Source: Synechocystis salina LEGE 00031
GTDB lineage: Bacteria > Cyanobacteriota > Cyanobacteriia > Cyanobacteriales > Microcystaceae
Direction: 5' to 3'
Assembly: GCF_015207985.1 (NCBI RefSeq)
Contig: NZ_JADEVV010000021.1
Span: 1-61,170, forward strand
DNA: 61,170 nucleotides
Shown here: piece by piece, positions 8,517 through 17,696 of the stretch
How the letters are laid out: the number at the start of each line of letters is the position of its first letter
Position numbering within the stretch: the stretch's first letter is position 1
Notes under the pieces: generated by a model
Database searches by the model: none
The model's input: the letters and a program-made list of their open reading frames with translations, nothing else
Told to the model about the DNA's origin: nothing
Program-made: the position numbers and the translations under genes

Positions 8517-11500
8517 TTGCCTAAATCTGTGAAAACCTTAGCCTACGCTTCCCCTGCTGATCTGTTTGCTTTTCCATTGGACGACTTCCAACAAGAGGCG
8601 ATCGCCGCCCTGGATCAAGACCAGTCAGTGGTAGTGTGTGCCCCCACAGGGTCCGGTAAAACGGTGGTGGGAGAATATGCCATCTATCGGGCCATTGCCC
8701 GGGGAAAAAGGGTTTTTTATACCACCCCCCTCAAAGCTTTATCCAATCAAAAAATTCGGGATTTCCAGGAAAAATTAGAGAAGTTAGGCCTAGAAAATGC
8801 TGAACAATTGGTGGGCTTAATTACCGGCGATACGGTGATCAATGCCGATGCTCCAGTGGTGGTAATGACCACGGAAATCTTTAGGAATATGCTCTACGAA
8901 ACCCCCATTGGGGAAGTGGGGACTTCTTTGGAAGATGTGGAAACGGTGGTGTTTGACGAAGTCCATTACATTAGCGACCGGGGCCGAGGCACCGTATGGG
9001 AGGAGTCAATCATTTACTGTCCCAGCACCATTCAACTGGTGGGTTTGTCCGCCACCATTGGTAACCCAGAACAATTGACAGAATGGATTAACCAAGTCCG
9101 CACTGGGGTATCCCTGAAAGTCTTGCGTCAAGGGGAACAACACAATGATTCTCCCCCCTGTGTATTGGTCAATTCCGATTTTCGTCCGGTGCCCCTCACC
9201 TTTCACTACAGCACCCGCAAAGGTTTATTTCCCCTGTTGAATGAGAAAAAAACCGGGGTTAATGCCCGTTTACTACCCAAAGCTGGCAATAAAAATACCC
9301 GTTCTGGTAAAAATCGACGGATGCGTCGGGAAGATTGTCCCTATCCCCTGTTAGTGATGCAACAGCTACAGGAAAGGAATTTGTTGCCGGTAATTTATGT
9401 GATTTTTAGTCGTCGGGGCTGCGAACAGGCGGCCCAATCCTTGGAAGATTTATCTTTGGTGGAACCGGCGGAACAGGAAAGTATCCAACTGCAACTGCTC
9501 GATTTTTTCTTTGGCAAAAATCCCCTACTGCGGCAGAAGTTAGAACGGGATTTGGCGGATAGTTTACCGGATATGGTCCAAGCGGTCATTACCTATTTGG
9601 ATTATCCCCAGGATGGTGCGGCCGCCCAAAAACTATTAACTGCCCTGGCGATCGACCCGGAAGGTATGTTCAAACTCTGGGGCTGGATTGCCCAATCTTC
9701 CCCCATGACTCGGTTGGAGCAGATTGAACCCCTTTTACGGGGCATTGCGGTACACCATGCGGGTATTTTGCCGGATATGAAAACCCTGGTGGAAAAGTTA
9801 TTTGAGCAGGGCTTGATCAAAGTTGTGTTTGCCACGGCAACCCTATCGGCGGGGATTAATATGCCAGCCCGCACGACGGTGATCTCTGCCCTCTCAAAAC
9901 GGACCAATGAAGGGCACGCCATGCTTAGTCCTTCGGAATTTTTGCAAATTGCGGGGCGGGCCGGGCGGCGGGGGATGGATATCGAAGGCCATGTGATTAC
10001 GGTGCAAACTCCCTTTGAAGGGGCGAAAGAGGCATCTTACTTGGCCCTAGCGGAGGCAGAACCGTTAAAGAGTTGGTTTACCCCTTCCTATGGCATGGTG
10101 CTGAATCTGTTGCAAAAACATGATTTGGAAGAAGTAAAAAGTCTGCTGGAGCGGAGCTTTGCCGAATACTTGGCCCAGTTTGCCCTGGAACCCACCAAGG
10201 TGGCGATCGCCGAAACGGTGAAAAAATTATCCCAATTGGATATTAAGTTGGCGGGCATTGGGGAAAAGGATCTACGCAGTTACGAAAAATTCCGGGGACG
10301 ATTGCGGGAAGAACAAAGATTACTGAAAATCCTGGAGCAACAGGCAGAAAAAGAACGGAAGCAACAGTTAAAGGATCAACTCAAAACCCTGACACCGGGT
10401 CAACTTTTATATCTCAAAGGTCGCCACGTCAAAACCCATCAACCTCGTTTAGCGGTCATTGTGACTCCCTTGGCCCCGGCCCATAATCTGCCCCAATGGT
10501 GTTGCCTAGCCAGTGATAACCGTTGGTACCACGTCACTGTGGGGGATATTTACGCAGTGCCCATGGGTAATTTTTCCCCAGCCCAATGGCAGAATTTGAC
10601 TCCACCCCCGGCAGAATTGTTGGCTCCGGGTAAACCAGTGAAAGGCGATGAGGAAACTTTGGCGATCGCCGAGGGATTAGATCCCCAGGCCTATCCCTTG
10701 GCCCCGAGCCCAGAATTAGTGGAGCAAAAGGCCAGGGTAGACCATGTGGAAACACTGTTGGCGGTTCATCCCCTGGCTAGCCAAAAACATCCCGGCAAAC
10801 TGTTGGAGCAGTTCCACCAACGGCAGGAATTGCGTAAAACCCTGAGCAAACGACAACAGGAATATGACCGTCTGCAATCCCGTCAGTCCTACTATTGGCA
10901 AGAGTTTTTGGACTTGATCGACATCTTGCAGGAAATGGAAGCTCTGGAGGAATACACCCCTACGCTTTTGGGAGAAGTGGCTGCCACCCTGCGGGGGGAA
11001 AATGAATTGTGGCTGGGTTTAGCCCTCATTTCCGGTAAGTTCAATGATTTGGAGCCGGAACAATTGGCCGCCGCTGCCAGTGCCCTGATTACGGAAACTC
11101 CCCGTTCCGATGCTTGGACTGATTTCAAACCTTCCCCTGCGGTGTTGGCCGCCCTCCGTCCCAGCGATGATTTATTTGGCCTGTTGTTTTGTCTTAAACA
11201 TCCCCAACCCACCCTCGCTCTCTGGCAAGCCATGACGGTGGCTGATCATTTGCAACGGCTTAACCTCTGGGATCTGCGACGCAAATTGATCAAAGCTCAA
11301 AATCAACGGGCGATCGCCATTCCCCTCTGGTTGGAAGTGGATTTTATGGGTTTGGTGGAACAGTGGGCTTTGGGCATGGAGTGGGAAAATCTTTGTCGTC
11401 AGACCAGCTTAGATGAAGGGGATTTAGTCCGGCTTTTCCGGCGCACAGTAGATTTACTCTGGCAAATTCCCCAGGTGCCCCACCTTTCCCCCCGACTAAA

Positions 11501-11549
11501 ACGGAATGCTCGCATTGCGGTGCAACAAATGAAGCGTTTTCCCCTCTAG
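8517..11549 (+). CDS. Ski2/Mtr4-like DEAD/DEAH-box RNA helicase
   Basis: 1010 residues. Helicase motifs appear in order: Walker A CAPTGSGKT (about residue 41), TTPLKALSNQ, DEVH (VVFDEVHYI), SAT (GLSATIGN), HHAGILPDMK, TATLSAGINMPA, and motif VI QIAGRAGRRGMD. The C-terminal half contains the helical DSHCT-like region of Ski2 family proteins. In eukaryotes these unwind RNA for the exosome; in plants the plastid relative ISE2 acts in chloroplast RNA processing, so an RNA maturation or decay role is inferred. The TTG start at 8517 is uncertain: GTG 8529 is an alternative and no ATG is near. Confidence 0.9.
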   Translation: MPKSVKTLAYASPADLFAFPLDDFQQEAIAALDQDQSVVVCAPTGSGKTVVGEYAIYRAIARGKRVFYTTPLKALSNQKIRDFQEKLEKLGLENAEQLVGLITGDTVINADAPVVVMTTEIFRNMLYETPIGEVGTSLEDVETVVFDEVHYISDRGRGTVWEESIIYCPSTIQLVGLSATIGNPEQLTEWINQVRTGVSLKVLRQGEQHNDSPPCVLVNSDFRPVPLTFHYSTRKGLFPLLNEKKTGVNARLLPKAGNKNTRSGKNRRMRREDCPYPLLVMQQLQERNLLPVIYVIFSRRGCEQAAQSLEDLSLVEPAEQESIQLQLLDFFFGKNPLLRQKLERDLADSLPDMVQAVITYLDYPQDGAAAQKLLTALAIDPEGMFKLWGWIAQSSPMTRLEQIEPLLRGIAVHHAGILPDMKTLVEKLFEQGLIKVVFATATLSAGINMPARTTVISALSKRTNEGHAMLSPSEFLQIAGRAGRRGMDIEGHVITVQTPFEGAKEASYLALAEAEPLKSWFTPSYGMVLNLLQKHDLEEVKSLLERSFAEYLAQFALEPTKVAIAETVKKLSQLDIKLAGIGEKDLRSYEKFRGRLREEQRLLKILEQQAEKERKQQLKDQLKTLTPGQLLYLKGRHVKTHQPRLAVIVTPLAPAHNLPQWCCLASDNRWYHVTVGDIYAVPMGNFSPAQWQNLTPPPAELLAPGKPVKGDEETLAIAEGLDPQAYPLAPSPELVEQKARVDHVETLLAVHPLASQKHPGKLLEQFHQRQELRKTLSKRQQEYDRLQSRQSYYWQEFLDLIDILQEMEALEEYTPTLLGEVAATLRGENELWLGLALISGKFNDLEPEQLAAAASALITETPRSDAWTDFKPSPAVLAALRPSDDLFGLLFCLKHPQPTLALWQAMTVADHLQRLNLWDLRRKLIKAQNQRAIAIPLWLEVDFMGLVEQWALGMEWENLCRQTSLDEGDLVRLFRRTVDLLWQIPQVPHLSPRLKRNARIAVQQMKRFPL

Positions 11550-11659
11550 TTAATTGGCGATCGGGAGAATTTTCTCGAAAGCGCCGGTAATACATTGATC
11601 ACCTGGGCATTGAATGCTAGGCGGCCATGGCCTTCGACTTCTCCCACAAGACCTAGTTT

Positions 11660-11995
11660 CTACAGGCGGCCTTGGGTGGCCAATTTATAGCCAACGGCCA
11701 TGGAAGCAAAGGAAAGCAGAAATTGCCACAGACTAGTGGGGTTCAGAATGGCTCGACTGCTAAAAAACACCAGCACCACGCCGATGATAATCGGTATCCA
11801 GCCCCAGGATTTTTCCCTAGCGGGCAAAAAGACTAACATCATCACCCCGGCAATGAGGGCCAAAATTGAGCCATCGGCAGCAATGCCCCGCCAAAAATAG
11901 GGATAAACGTTGGTGGTGAAAATAATGTTGTTACCAAGAAAGTAAATTCCAGTGCCAATGAGAACTATGCCGATCAGTCTTGCTATTAGGGCCAT
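11660..11995 (-). CDS. Small multi-spanning membrane protein, unknown function
   Basis: 111 residues with about four hydrophobic helices (MALIARLIGIVLIGTGIYFL, ADGSILALIAGVMMLVFL, WGWIPIIIGVVLVFF, LWQFLLSFASMAVGYKLA). Short charged loops (PAREKS) separate them. No cysteine or metal-binding motif and no family that I can name. It is convergent with the helicase gene and divergent from ilvD, with about 200 bp between its start and ilvD. Confidence 0.65.
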   Translation of the reverse strand: MALIARLIGIVLIGTGIYFLGNNIIFTTNVYPYFWRGIAADGSILALIAGVMMLVFLPAREKSWGWIPIIIGVVLVFFSSRAILNPTSLWQFLLSFASMAVGYKLATQGRL

Positions 11996-12200
11996 GGTTC
12001 AAGGAAAAATTATGGGAATTTAAATCAAGAAAGATTTTAGTATATTTAGTTTAACTATTGCCGGGGGCAGTGGGGACAATGGTAACCAAAGGGGACATCA
12101 ATGGCTGAAAGTTGACTTTTTGTGGCCAGGCTTGAGCAAAGGGTAATAAACCATCGACAATGGATGGAAGCATAGATTCGCTACGAGACAGGAGAGAACA

Positions 12201-13886
12201 ATGTCCAACAATCCCAGAAGCCAGGTAATTACCCAGGGAACCCAACGCAGTCCCAACCGGGCCATGCTCCGGGCCGTTGGTTTTGGCGATGATGACTTTA
12301 CTAAACCCATTGTGGGCATTGCCAACGGGTACAGCACCATTACCCCCTGCAATATGGGCATCAATGATCTGGCTCTACGGGCCGAGGCCGGCTTACGCAC
12401 CGCAGGAGCCATGCCCCAATTGTTTGGCACCATCACCATTAGTGACGGTATTTCCATGGGTACGGAAGGGATGAAATATTCCCTAGTTTCCCGGGAAGTG
12501 ATTGCCGATTCCATCGAAACGGTGTGCAATGGCCAACGTATGGATGGGGTGCTGGCGATCGGAGGCTGTGATAAGAATATGCCGGGGGCAATGATTGCCA
12601 TGGCTCGCCTCAATATTCCCTCCATCTTTGTCTATGGCGGCACCATCAAACCGGGGCATTATGCCGGGGAAGATTTGACCATTGTCAGTGCCTTTGAAGC
12701 GGTGGGACAGTACAGCGCCGGCAAAATTGATGAGGATACTCTCTATGGCATCGAACGGAATGCCTGTCCTGGAGCCGGTTCCTGTGGGGGGATGTACACC
12801 GCTAATACCATGTCCTCCGCTTTTGAAGCTATGGGGATGAGCTTGCCCTATTCTTCTACCATGGCTGCAGTGGACGGGGAAAAAGCCGACAGCACCGAGG
12901 CGTCCGCCCAGGTTTTGGTGGAAGCAATTAAAAAACAAATTTTGCCTAGTCAAATTCTCACCCGGAAAGCTTTTGAAAATGCCATTGCGGTGATTATGGC
13001 TGTGGGCGGTTCCACCAATGCAGTGCTCCATCTGCTGGCGATCGCCAAGACCATTGGAGTGCCTTTGAGCTTGGACGACTTTGAAACCATTCGTCATAAA
13101 GTGCCCGTACTGTGTGACCTAAAACCCTCCGGCAAATACGTCACCACCAATCTCCATGATGCCGGTGGCATTCCCCAGGTGATGAAAATGTTATTGGTCA
13201 ACGGCATTCTCCACGGTGATGCCCTCACCATTAGCGGCCAAACCATTGCTGAAGTCTTAGCCGATATTCCCGACCAACCCCCTGTCAACCAGGACGTAAT
13301 TCATGCCTGGGATAACCCCGTTTACCAAGAAGGTCACCTAGCGGTGCTCAAAGGTAACTTGGCCACAGAAGGCAGTGTGGCTAAAATCAGCGGCATTAAA
13401 AAGGCTGTGATGACTGGCCCCGCTAAGGTATTTGAATCAGAAGAAGATTGCCTGGAAGCTATTTTGGCCGGCAAAATTCAAGCGGGAGATGTGGTGGTAG
13501 TACGCTACGAAGGGCCCAAAGGTGGCCCTGGTATGCGGGAAATGCTGGCCCCCACTTCCGCCATCATTGGCGCTGGGTTGGGAGACTCCGTTGGCCTAAT
13601 CACCGATGGCCGCTTTTCCGGCGGCACCTACGGTTTAGTAGTGGGTCACGTTGCCCCCGAAGCCTACGTGGGAGGGGCGATCGCCTTAGTGCAAGAAGGC
13701 GATCAAATCACCATTGATGCCCAACAAAGGTTACTGCAACTCAACATCAGCGAAGAGGAATTAGCCCAACGTCGAGCCCAGTGGACCCCGCCCCAACCCC
13801 GTTACCGCACTGGTATTTTGGGTAAATACGCCAAGCTCGTTGCTTCCAGCAGTGTGGGGGCTGTGACGGATATGGACTTGTTCTAA
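12201..13886 (+). CDS. ilvD: Dihydroxy-acid dehydratase
   Basis: 561 residues, the usual IlvD length. Iron-sulphur cluster cysteines appear in [17 protein letters not shown] and [16 protein letters not shown]; the C-terminal substrate/metal signature [20 protein letters not shown] is clear. The enzyme dehydrates 2,3-dihydroxy-isovalerate and -methylvalerate, the penultimate step of valine, isoleucine and pantothenate synthesis, in the cytoplasm. It links metabolically to panD near 58 kb, since 2-oxoisovalerate feeds pantoate. The ATG at 12201 follows an AGGAGA-like ribosome site (gacaggagagaaca). Confidence 0.97.
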   Translation: MSNNPRSQVITQGTQRSPNRAMLRAVGFGDDDFTKPIVGIANGYSTITPCNMGINDLALRAEAGLRTAGAMPQLFGTITISDGISMGTEGMKYSLVSREVIADSIETVCNGQRMDGVLAIGGCDKNMPGAMIAMARLNIPSIFVYGGTIKPGHYAGEDLTIVSAFEAVGQYSAGKIDEDTLYGIERNACPGAGSCGGMYTANTMSSAFEAMGMSLPYSSTMAAVDGEKADSTEASAQVLVEAIKKQILPSQILTRKAFENAIAVIMAVGGSTNAVLHLLAIAKTIGVPLSLDDFETIRHKVPVLCDLKPSGKYVTTNLHDAGGIPQVMKMLLVNGILHGDALTISGQTIAEVLADIPDQPPVNQDVIHAWDNPVYQEGHLAVLKGNLATEGSVAKISGIKKAVMTGPAKVFESEEDCLEAILAGKIQAGDVVVVRYEGPKGGPGMREMLAPTSAIIGAGLGDSVGLITDGRFSGGTYGLVVGHVAPEAYVGGAIALVQEGDQITIDAQQRLLQLNISEEELAQRRAQWTPPQPRYRTGILGKYAKLVASSSVGAVTDMDLF

Positions 13887-13930
13887 AGCTCGCCCATAGA
13901 TCAGGGGCTAAGGGACTAGGAGCATCCGGC

Positions 13931-13976
13931 AGACCCGGGGACATCTCCGCAATAGACCCGGGGACATCTCCGCAAT
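13931..13976 (+). repeat. Two perfect 23-bp tandem copies plus a degenerate third in the phosphoketolase leader
   Basis: Unit 1 is 13931-13953 and unit 2 is 13954-13976, identical, each beginning AGACCCGGGGACATC. A diverged third copy starts at 13977 (AGAGCTGGGGAATCTATGCA), and a fourth partial match (GGAGCTGGGG) follows. All lie between the ilvD stop and the xfp start codon, so they fall in the xfp leader or promoter region. Confidence 0.85.
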
Positions 13977-14090
13977 AGAGCTGGGGAATCTATGCAGTGG
14001 AGCTGGGGCAGTGTCCTTCCCTGGGTTAACGCCAAAATAACTTGGGGGTTCTACCCTGGTAGGGGAATGTACAAATCCGGGAGTTTTTCC

Positions 14091-16508
14091 ATGGTCACAT
14101 CCCCCTTTTCCCTTAGTCCCTTTGGTCAGGCTCGCTCCACCGTAAGTGGCAGTCCCCTTGAGCCGACAGAACTGAACCAACTGCACGGTTTTTGGCGGGC
14201 AGCCAACTACTTGGCGGTGGGCATGATTTATCTACGGGATAATCCCCTGCTGCGGGAACCCCTCCAACCAGAACAAATTAAACATCGTCTGTTAGGGCAT
14301 TGGGGATCTAGTCCCGGTATTAGTTTTTTGTACACCCATCTGAATCGCATTATTAGGAAATTTGACCAGGATCTGCTCTACATGGTGGGGCCTGGCCACG
14401 GTGCGCCAGGCTTCTTGGGCCCCTGCTACCTAGAGGGGAGTTATTCCCGCTTTTTTGCCGAGTGTAGTGAAGATGAAGCCGGCATGAAGTGTTTTTTCAA
14501 GCAGTTTTCCTTTCCCGGTGGCATTGGCAGTCACTGCACCCCCGAAACCCCTGGTTCTATCCATGAAGGGGGAGAATTAGGCTACTGTCTATCCCATGCC
14601 TACGGTGCCGCCTTTGATAATCCCAATCTAATTGTGGTGGGTTTAGCGGGGGATGGGGAATCAGAAACGGGTCCCCTGGCCACCTCCTGGCATTCCAATA
14701 AATTCATTAATCCGATTCGGGATGGGGCAGTTTTACCTGTACTTCACCTCAACGGCTACAAGATTAATAACCCAAGCGTTTTATCCCGCATTAGCCATGA
14801 AGAATTAAAGGCCTTGTTTGAAGGTTATGGCTATACTCCCTATTTTGTTGAAGGTTCCGATCCTGAATCCATGCACCAAGCCATGGCCGCTACATTGGAT
14901 CATTGCGTGGCCGAAATTCACCAAATTCAAGCTGAGGCCCGTAGTAGTGGCATTGCTACCCGTCCTCGCTGGCCCATGATTGTGATGCGTACCCCCAAGG
15001 GTTGGACTGGCCCTGACTATGTTGATGGCCATAAAGTGGAGGGTTTTTGGCGATCGCACCAAGTTCCCATGGGAGGCATGCACGAGAATCCGGCCCATCT
15101 GCAACAGTTGGAAACTTGGCTACGGAGTTATAAACCGGAAGAATTGTTCGACGACCACGGTACTTTAAAGCCCGAATTTAAGGCGATCGCCCCGGAGGGG
15201 GAGAAACGTCTAGGGTCCACTCCCTATGCCAATGGTGGTTTGTTACGGCGGGGTCTGAAAATGCCCGACTTTCGTCAATACGGCATTGATGTGGAGAAAC
15301 CAGGCACTATTGAAGCCCCTAACACTGCTCCCCTGGGAGTTTTTCTGCGGGATGTGATGGCCAACAACATGACCAATTTCCGCCTCTTTGGCCCGGACGA
15401 AAATAGTTCCAATAAACTCCATGCGGTCTACGAAGTTAGCAAAAAATTCTGGATTGCCGAATATCTCGAAGAAGACCAGGACGGGGGGGAACTCAGTCCC
15501 GACGGTCGGGTGATGGAAATGTTGAGCGAGCACACCTTGGAAGGCTGGCTAGAAGCCTATCTTTTAACCGGCCGCCATGGCTTTTTCGCCACCTATGAAT
15601 CCTTTGCCCATGTGATCACCTCCATGGTCAACCAACACGCCAAATGGTTGGATATTTGTCGACACCTCAACTGGCGGGCGGATATTTCTTCCCTAAATAT
15701 CTTGATGACGTCCACTGTGTGGCGACAAGACCATAACGGCTTTACCCACCAAGATCCAGGCTTTTTGGATGTCATTCTCAACAAAAGCCCCGACGTAGTG
15801 CGGATTTATTTGCCCCCCGATGTCAATTCCCTGCTTTCCGTTGCAGACCATTGTTTACAGAGCAAAAACTACATCAACATCATCGTTTGTGATAAGCAAG
15901 CCCACCTGCAATATCAAGACATGACTGCGGCCATTCGTAACTGCACCAAAGGAGTGGACATTTGGGAATGGGCCAGTAATGATGCCGGTACGGAGCCGGA
16001 TGTGGTGATGGCGGCGGCGGGGGATATTCCCACTAAGGAAGCCCTGGCGGCCACGGCCATGCTCCGGCAATTTTTCCCCGATCTAAGAATTCGTTTTGTC
16101 AGTGTAATTGACTTGCTTAAACTGCAACCGGAATCCGAACATCCCCATGGCCTGAGCGATCGAGATTTTGACTCCCTCTTTACCACCAATAAACCGATTA
16201 TTTTTAACTTCCACGCCTATCCCTGGTTAATTCATCGGTTGACCTATCGCCGCACTAACCATGGCAATCTCCATGTGCGGGGCTACAAAGAAAAGGGCAA
16301 CATCAACACCCCCATGGATTTAGCGATTCAAAATCAAATTGACCGTTTCAGCTTGGCCATTGACGTTATCGATCGCCTACCTCAATTGCGGGTGGCTGGA
16401 GCCCACATCAAGGAGATGCTCAAGGATATGCAGATTGATTGCACCAATTACGCCTACGAACACGGTATGGATATGCCGGAAATTGTTAATTGGCGCTGGC
16501 CTCTCTAG
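14091..16508 (+). CDS. xfp: Xylulose-5-phosphate/fructose-6-phosphate phosphoketolase
   Basis: 805 residues from ATG 14091 ([16 protein letters not shown]); upstream in-frame starts would translate through the repeat region. Thiamine-diphosphate enzyme motifs: [20 protein letters not shown], then [39 protein letters not shown], and HQDPGFLDV in the second half. The enzyme cleaves xylulose-5-P or fructose-6-P with phosphate to acetyl-phosphate plus triose or tetrose phosphate, giving a carbon-saving route to acetyl units. It follows ilvD by 204 bp, so it may have its own promoter. Length and motifs look intact. Confidence 0.95.
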   Translation: MVTSPFSLSPFGQARSTVSGSPLEPTELNQLHGFWRAANYLAVGMIYLRDNPLLREPLQPEQIKHRLLGHWGSSPGISFLYTHLNRIIRKFDQDLLYMVGPGHGAPGFLGPCYLEGSYSRFFAECSEDEAGMKCFFKQFSFPGGIGSHCTPETPGSIHEGGELGYCLSHAYGAAFDNPNLIVVGLAGDGESETGPLATSWHSNKFINPIRDGAVLPVLHLNGYKINNPSVLSRISHEELKALFEGYGYTPYFVEGSDPESMHQAMAATLDHCVAEIHQIQAEARSSGIATRPRWPMIVMRTPKGWTGPDYVDGHKVEGFWRSHQVPMGGMHENPAHLQQLETWLRSYKPEELFDDHGTLKPEFKAIAPEGEKRLGSTPYANGGLLRRGLKMPDFRQYGIDVEKPGTIEAPNTAPLGVFLRDVMANNMTNFRLFGPDENSSNKLHAVYEVSKKFWIAEYLEEDQDGGELSPDGRVMEMLSEHTLEGWLEAYLLTGRHGFFATYESFAHVITSMVNQHAKWLDICRHLNWRADISSLNILMTSTVWRQDHNGFTHQDPGFLDVILNKSPDVVRIYLPPDVNSLLSVADHCLQSKNYINIIVCDKQAHLQYQDMTAAIRNCTKGVDIWEWASNDAGTEPDVVMAAAGDIPTKEALAATAMLRQFFPDLRIRFVSVIDLLKLQPESEHPHGLSDRDFDSLFTTNKPIIFNFHAYPWLIHRLTYRRTNHGNLHVRGYKEKGNINTPMDLAIQNQIDRFSLAIDVIDRLPQLRVAGAHIKEMLKDMQIDCTNYAYEHGMDMPEIVNWRWPL

Positions 16509-16564
16509 ATTTCAACTAAGAGCATTGACGCCGTTCTCGTTTGCCCTCTAAATTGATCGCAATT

Positions 16565-16587
16565 CTGGGGGACCGTTCCCCAGTTTT
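16565..16587 (+). terminator. Likely rho-independent terminator after xfp
   Basis: CTGGGG (16565-16570) pairs with CCCCAG (16578-16583) around a 7-base loop and is followed by TTTT. A second G/C hairpin candidate (CCCCC 16588-16592 with GGGGG 16607-16611) followed by TTTTT lies immediately downstream, giving a tandem arrangement. Confidence 0.6.
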
Positions 16588-16713
16588 CCCCCAACTTAGA
16601 TAGCCAGGGGGCTTTTTAAATGGCTTCCAAGAATTTGCCCAGGCTCCTAGGCACACCGCTGGTTCAGCAAAATTTTGGCAGAAGCTAGAGCAAGGTTGGA
16701 TGAGACTTTCCAG

Positions 16714-16995
16714 TTAAAAATCCGTAAAGATTTCCCCTGCCAGTAAACCAGCATTAACTTTGCTGGTGACCAGTTCTCGGTACATGGCTAGTTCCTGGGA
16801 GAGCAACTCATACCGGGGCTTGGAATGTAGCACCCGAGCCCTAATGTTGGATTCCTCTTCCTTGGTAACCACGCCATCGGCCACGGCTTGCTCAATCAGG
16901 GTGCGCAAATAGGCTAATTCTTGGGTTTCTTCCGCAGTCAATTGCTGGGAATCGGGACGTTCCACTTTCACTGCCAACCTCCTACTCATCGCCAT
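16714..16995 (-). CDS. Small helical protein, unknown function
   Basis: 93 residues, highly charged and alpha-helical, without membrane segment or cysteine. The central part (LTAEETQELAYLRTLIEQAVADGVVTKEEESNIRARV) resembles short cyanobacterial regulatory or scaffolding proteins but I cannot name a family. The first ATG is supported by a GGAAG sequence 8 bases upstream. It is followed at the 3' side by the xfp terminators, with which it is convergent. Confidence 0.6.
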   Translation of the reverse strand: MAMSRRLAVKVERPDSQQLTAEETQELAYLRTLIEQAVADGVVTKEEESNIRARVLHSKPRYELLSQELAMYRELVTSKVNAGLLAGEIFTDF

Positions 16996-17048
16996 TGGTT
17001 ATTTCTTCCAGCTTAGCCCAGGATTTTAGTAGGGAAACTGCCCGTTAA

Positions 17049-17504
17049 TTAACTATGTAGGCCACTGTTGATATATTCCCTTTCCGCCACCTGTTTTAAC
17101 CGTCGCAGTTGGGCTTGCATATCTGCACTGGTCCAGCGGGCCGCAAACATTTGAAAGCCCCATTGCACAATGGGATTCGGTACAGTGAACTCGAATCGGT
17201 TTAGCAAATAGGTACCTTCCTCCAGGGGGCGACATTCCCAACGGTCTTGTCCTTGGAAAAATCCTTTAAACTGCCACACCACTAGCCCTGGCGATCGCTC
17301 CACCACTACACTTTTCAAGCTGGGCTTGAGCAGGGGAATTTGGATGGTAAAACGACTCCGGCCGCCGATCGCCGTGGACCATTGACCGATGGGTTCACAA
17401 CGGAGGGCCGGGTTGAGCCAGAGTTGCATTAGCTCCAAATCAGTGAAACACCGTTCTACCACTGTGGCACTGGCGTTAATTTCAATGCCTTGCTCAAAAA
17501 TCAC
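17049..17504 (-). CDS. SRPBCC (START-like/polyketide cyclase) family protein
   Basis: 151 residues. The opening FEQGIEINASATVVERCFTDLELMQLWLNP is the standard N-terminal strand-helix of SRPBCC proteins, and the alternating strands ending in a long C-terminal helix (SADMQAQLRRLKQVAEREY) complete the helix-grip fold. Such proteins bind hydrophobic ligands or act as cyclases; cyanobacterial versions of this length are uncharacterised. Soluble. It is divergent from the RND pump, whose start is about 190 bp away. Confidence 0.75.
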   Translation of the reverse strand: MIFEQGIEINASATVVERCFTDLELMQLWLNPALRCEPIGQWSTAIGGRSRFTIQIPLLKPSLKSVVVERSPGLVVWQFKGFFQGQDRWECRPLEEGTYLLNRFEFTVPNPIVQWGFQMFAARWTSADMQAQLRRLKQVAEREYINSGLHS

Positions 17505-17696
17505 GAAAGTTTACGAAAAAGCTGGTTCAAAAGGGGGGCTAGTTTACCTTTTGGGGATAGTAACAGATTTCCAGGGGTCTTAACTGGCCCAACCGCTAGG
17601 AGGAATTGCCCTGGGCCATGTTCTGCTAGATTAGCCGAGGTGCGGATCAATCCATTTTTAGCTAATCCCACCCCAAAGAATTTAGGAATTCCCTCG

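Noticed and set aside
12001-12200. A riboswitch or attenuator ahead of ilvD
   Set aside because: No leader peptide rich in branched-chain codons and no terminator hairpin could be recognised.
13992-14090. A longer N-terminus for phosphoketolase
   Set aside because: The extra residues have no family similarity and follow directly on the tandem repeats.
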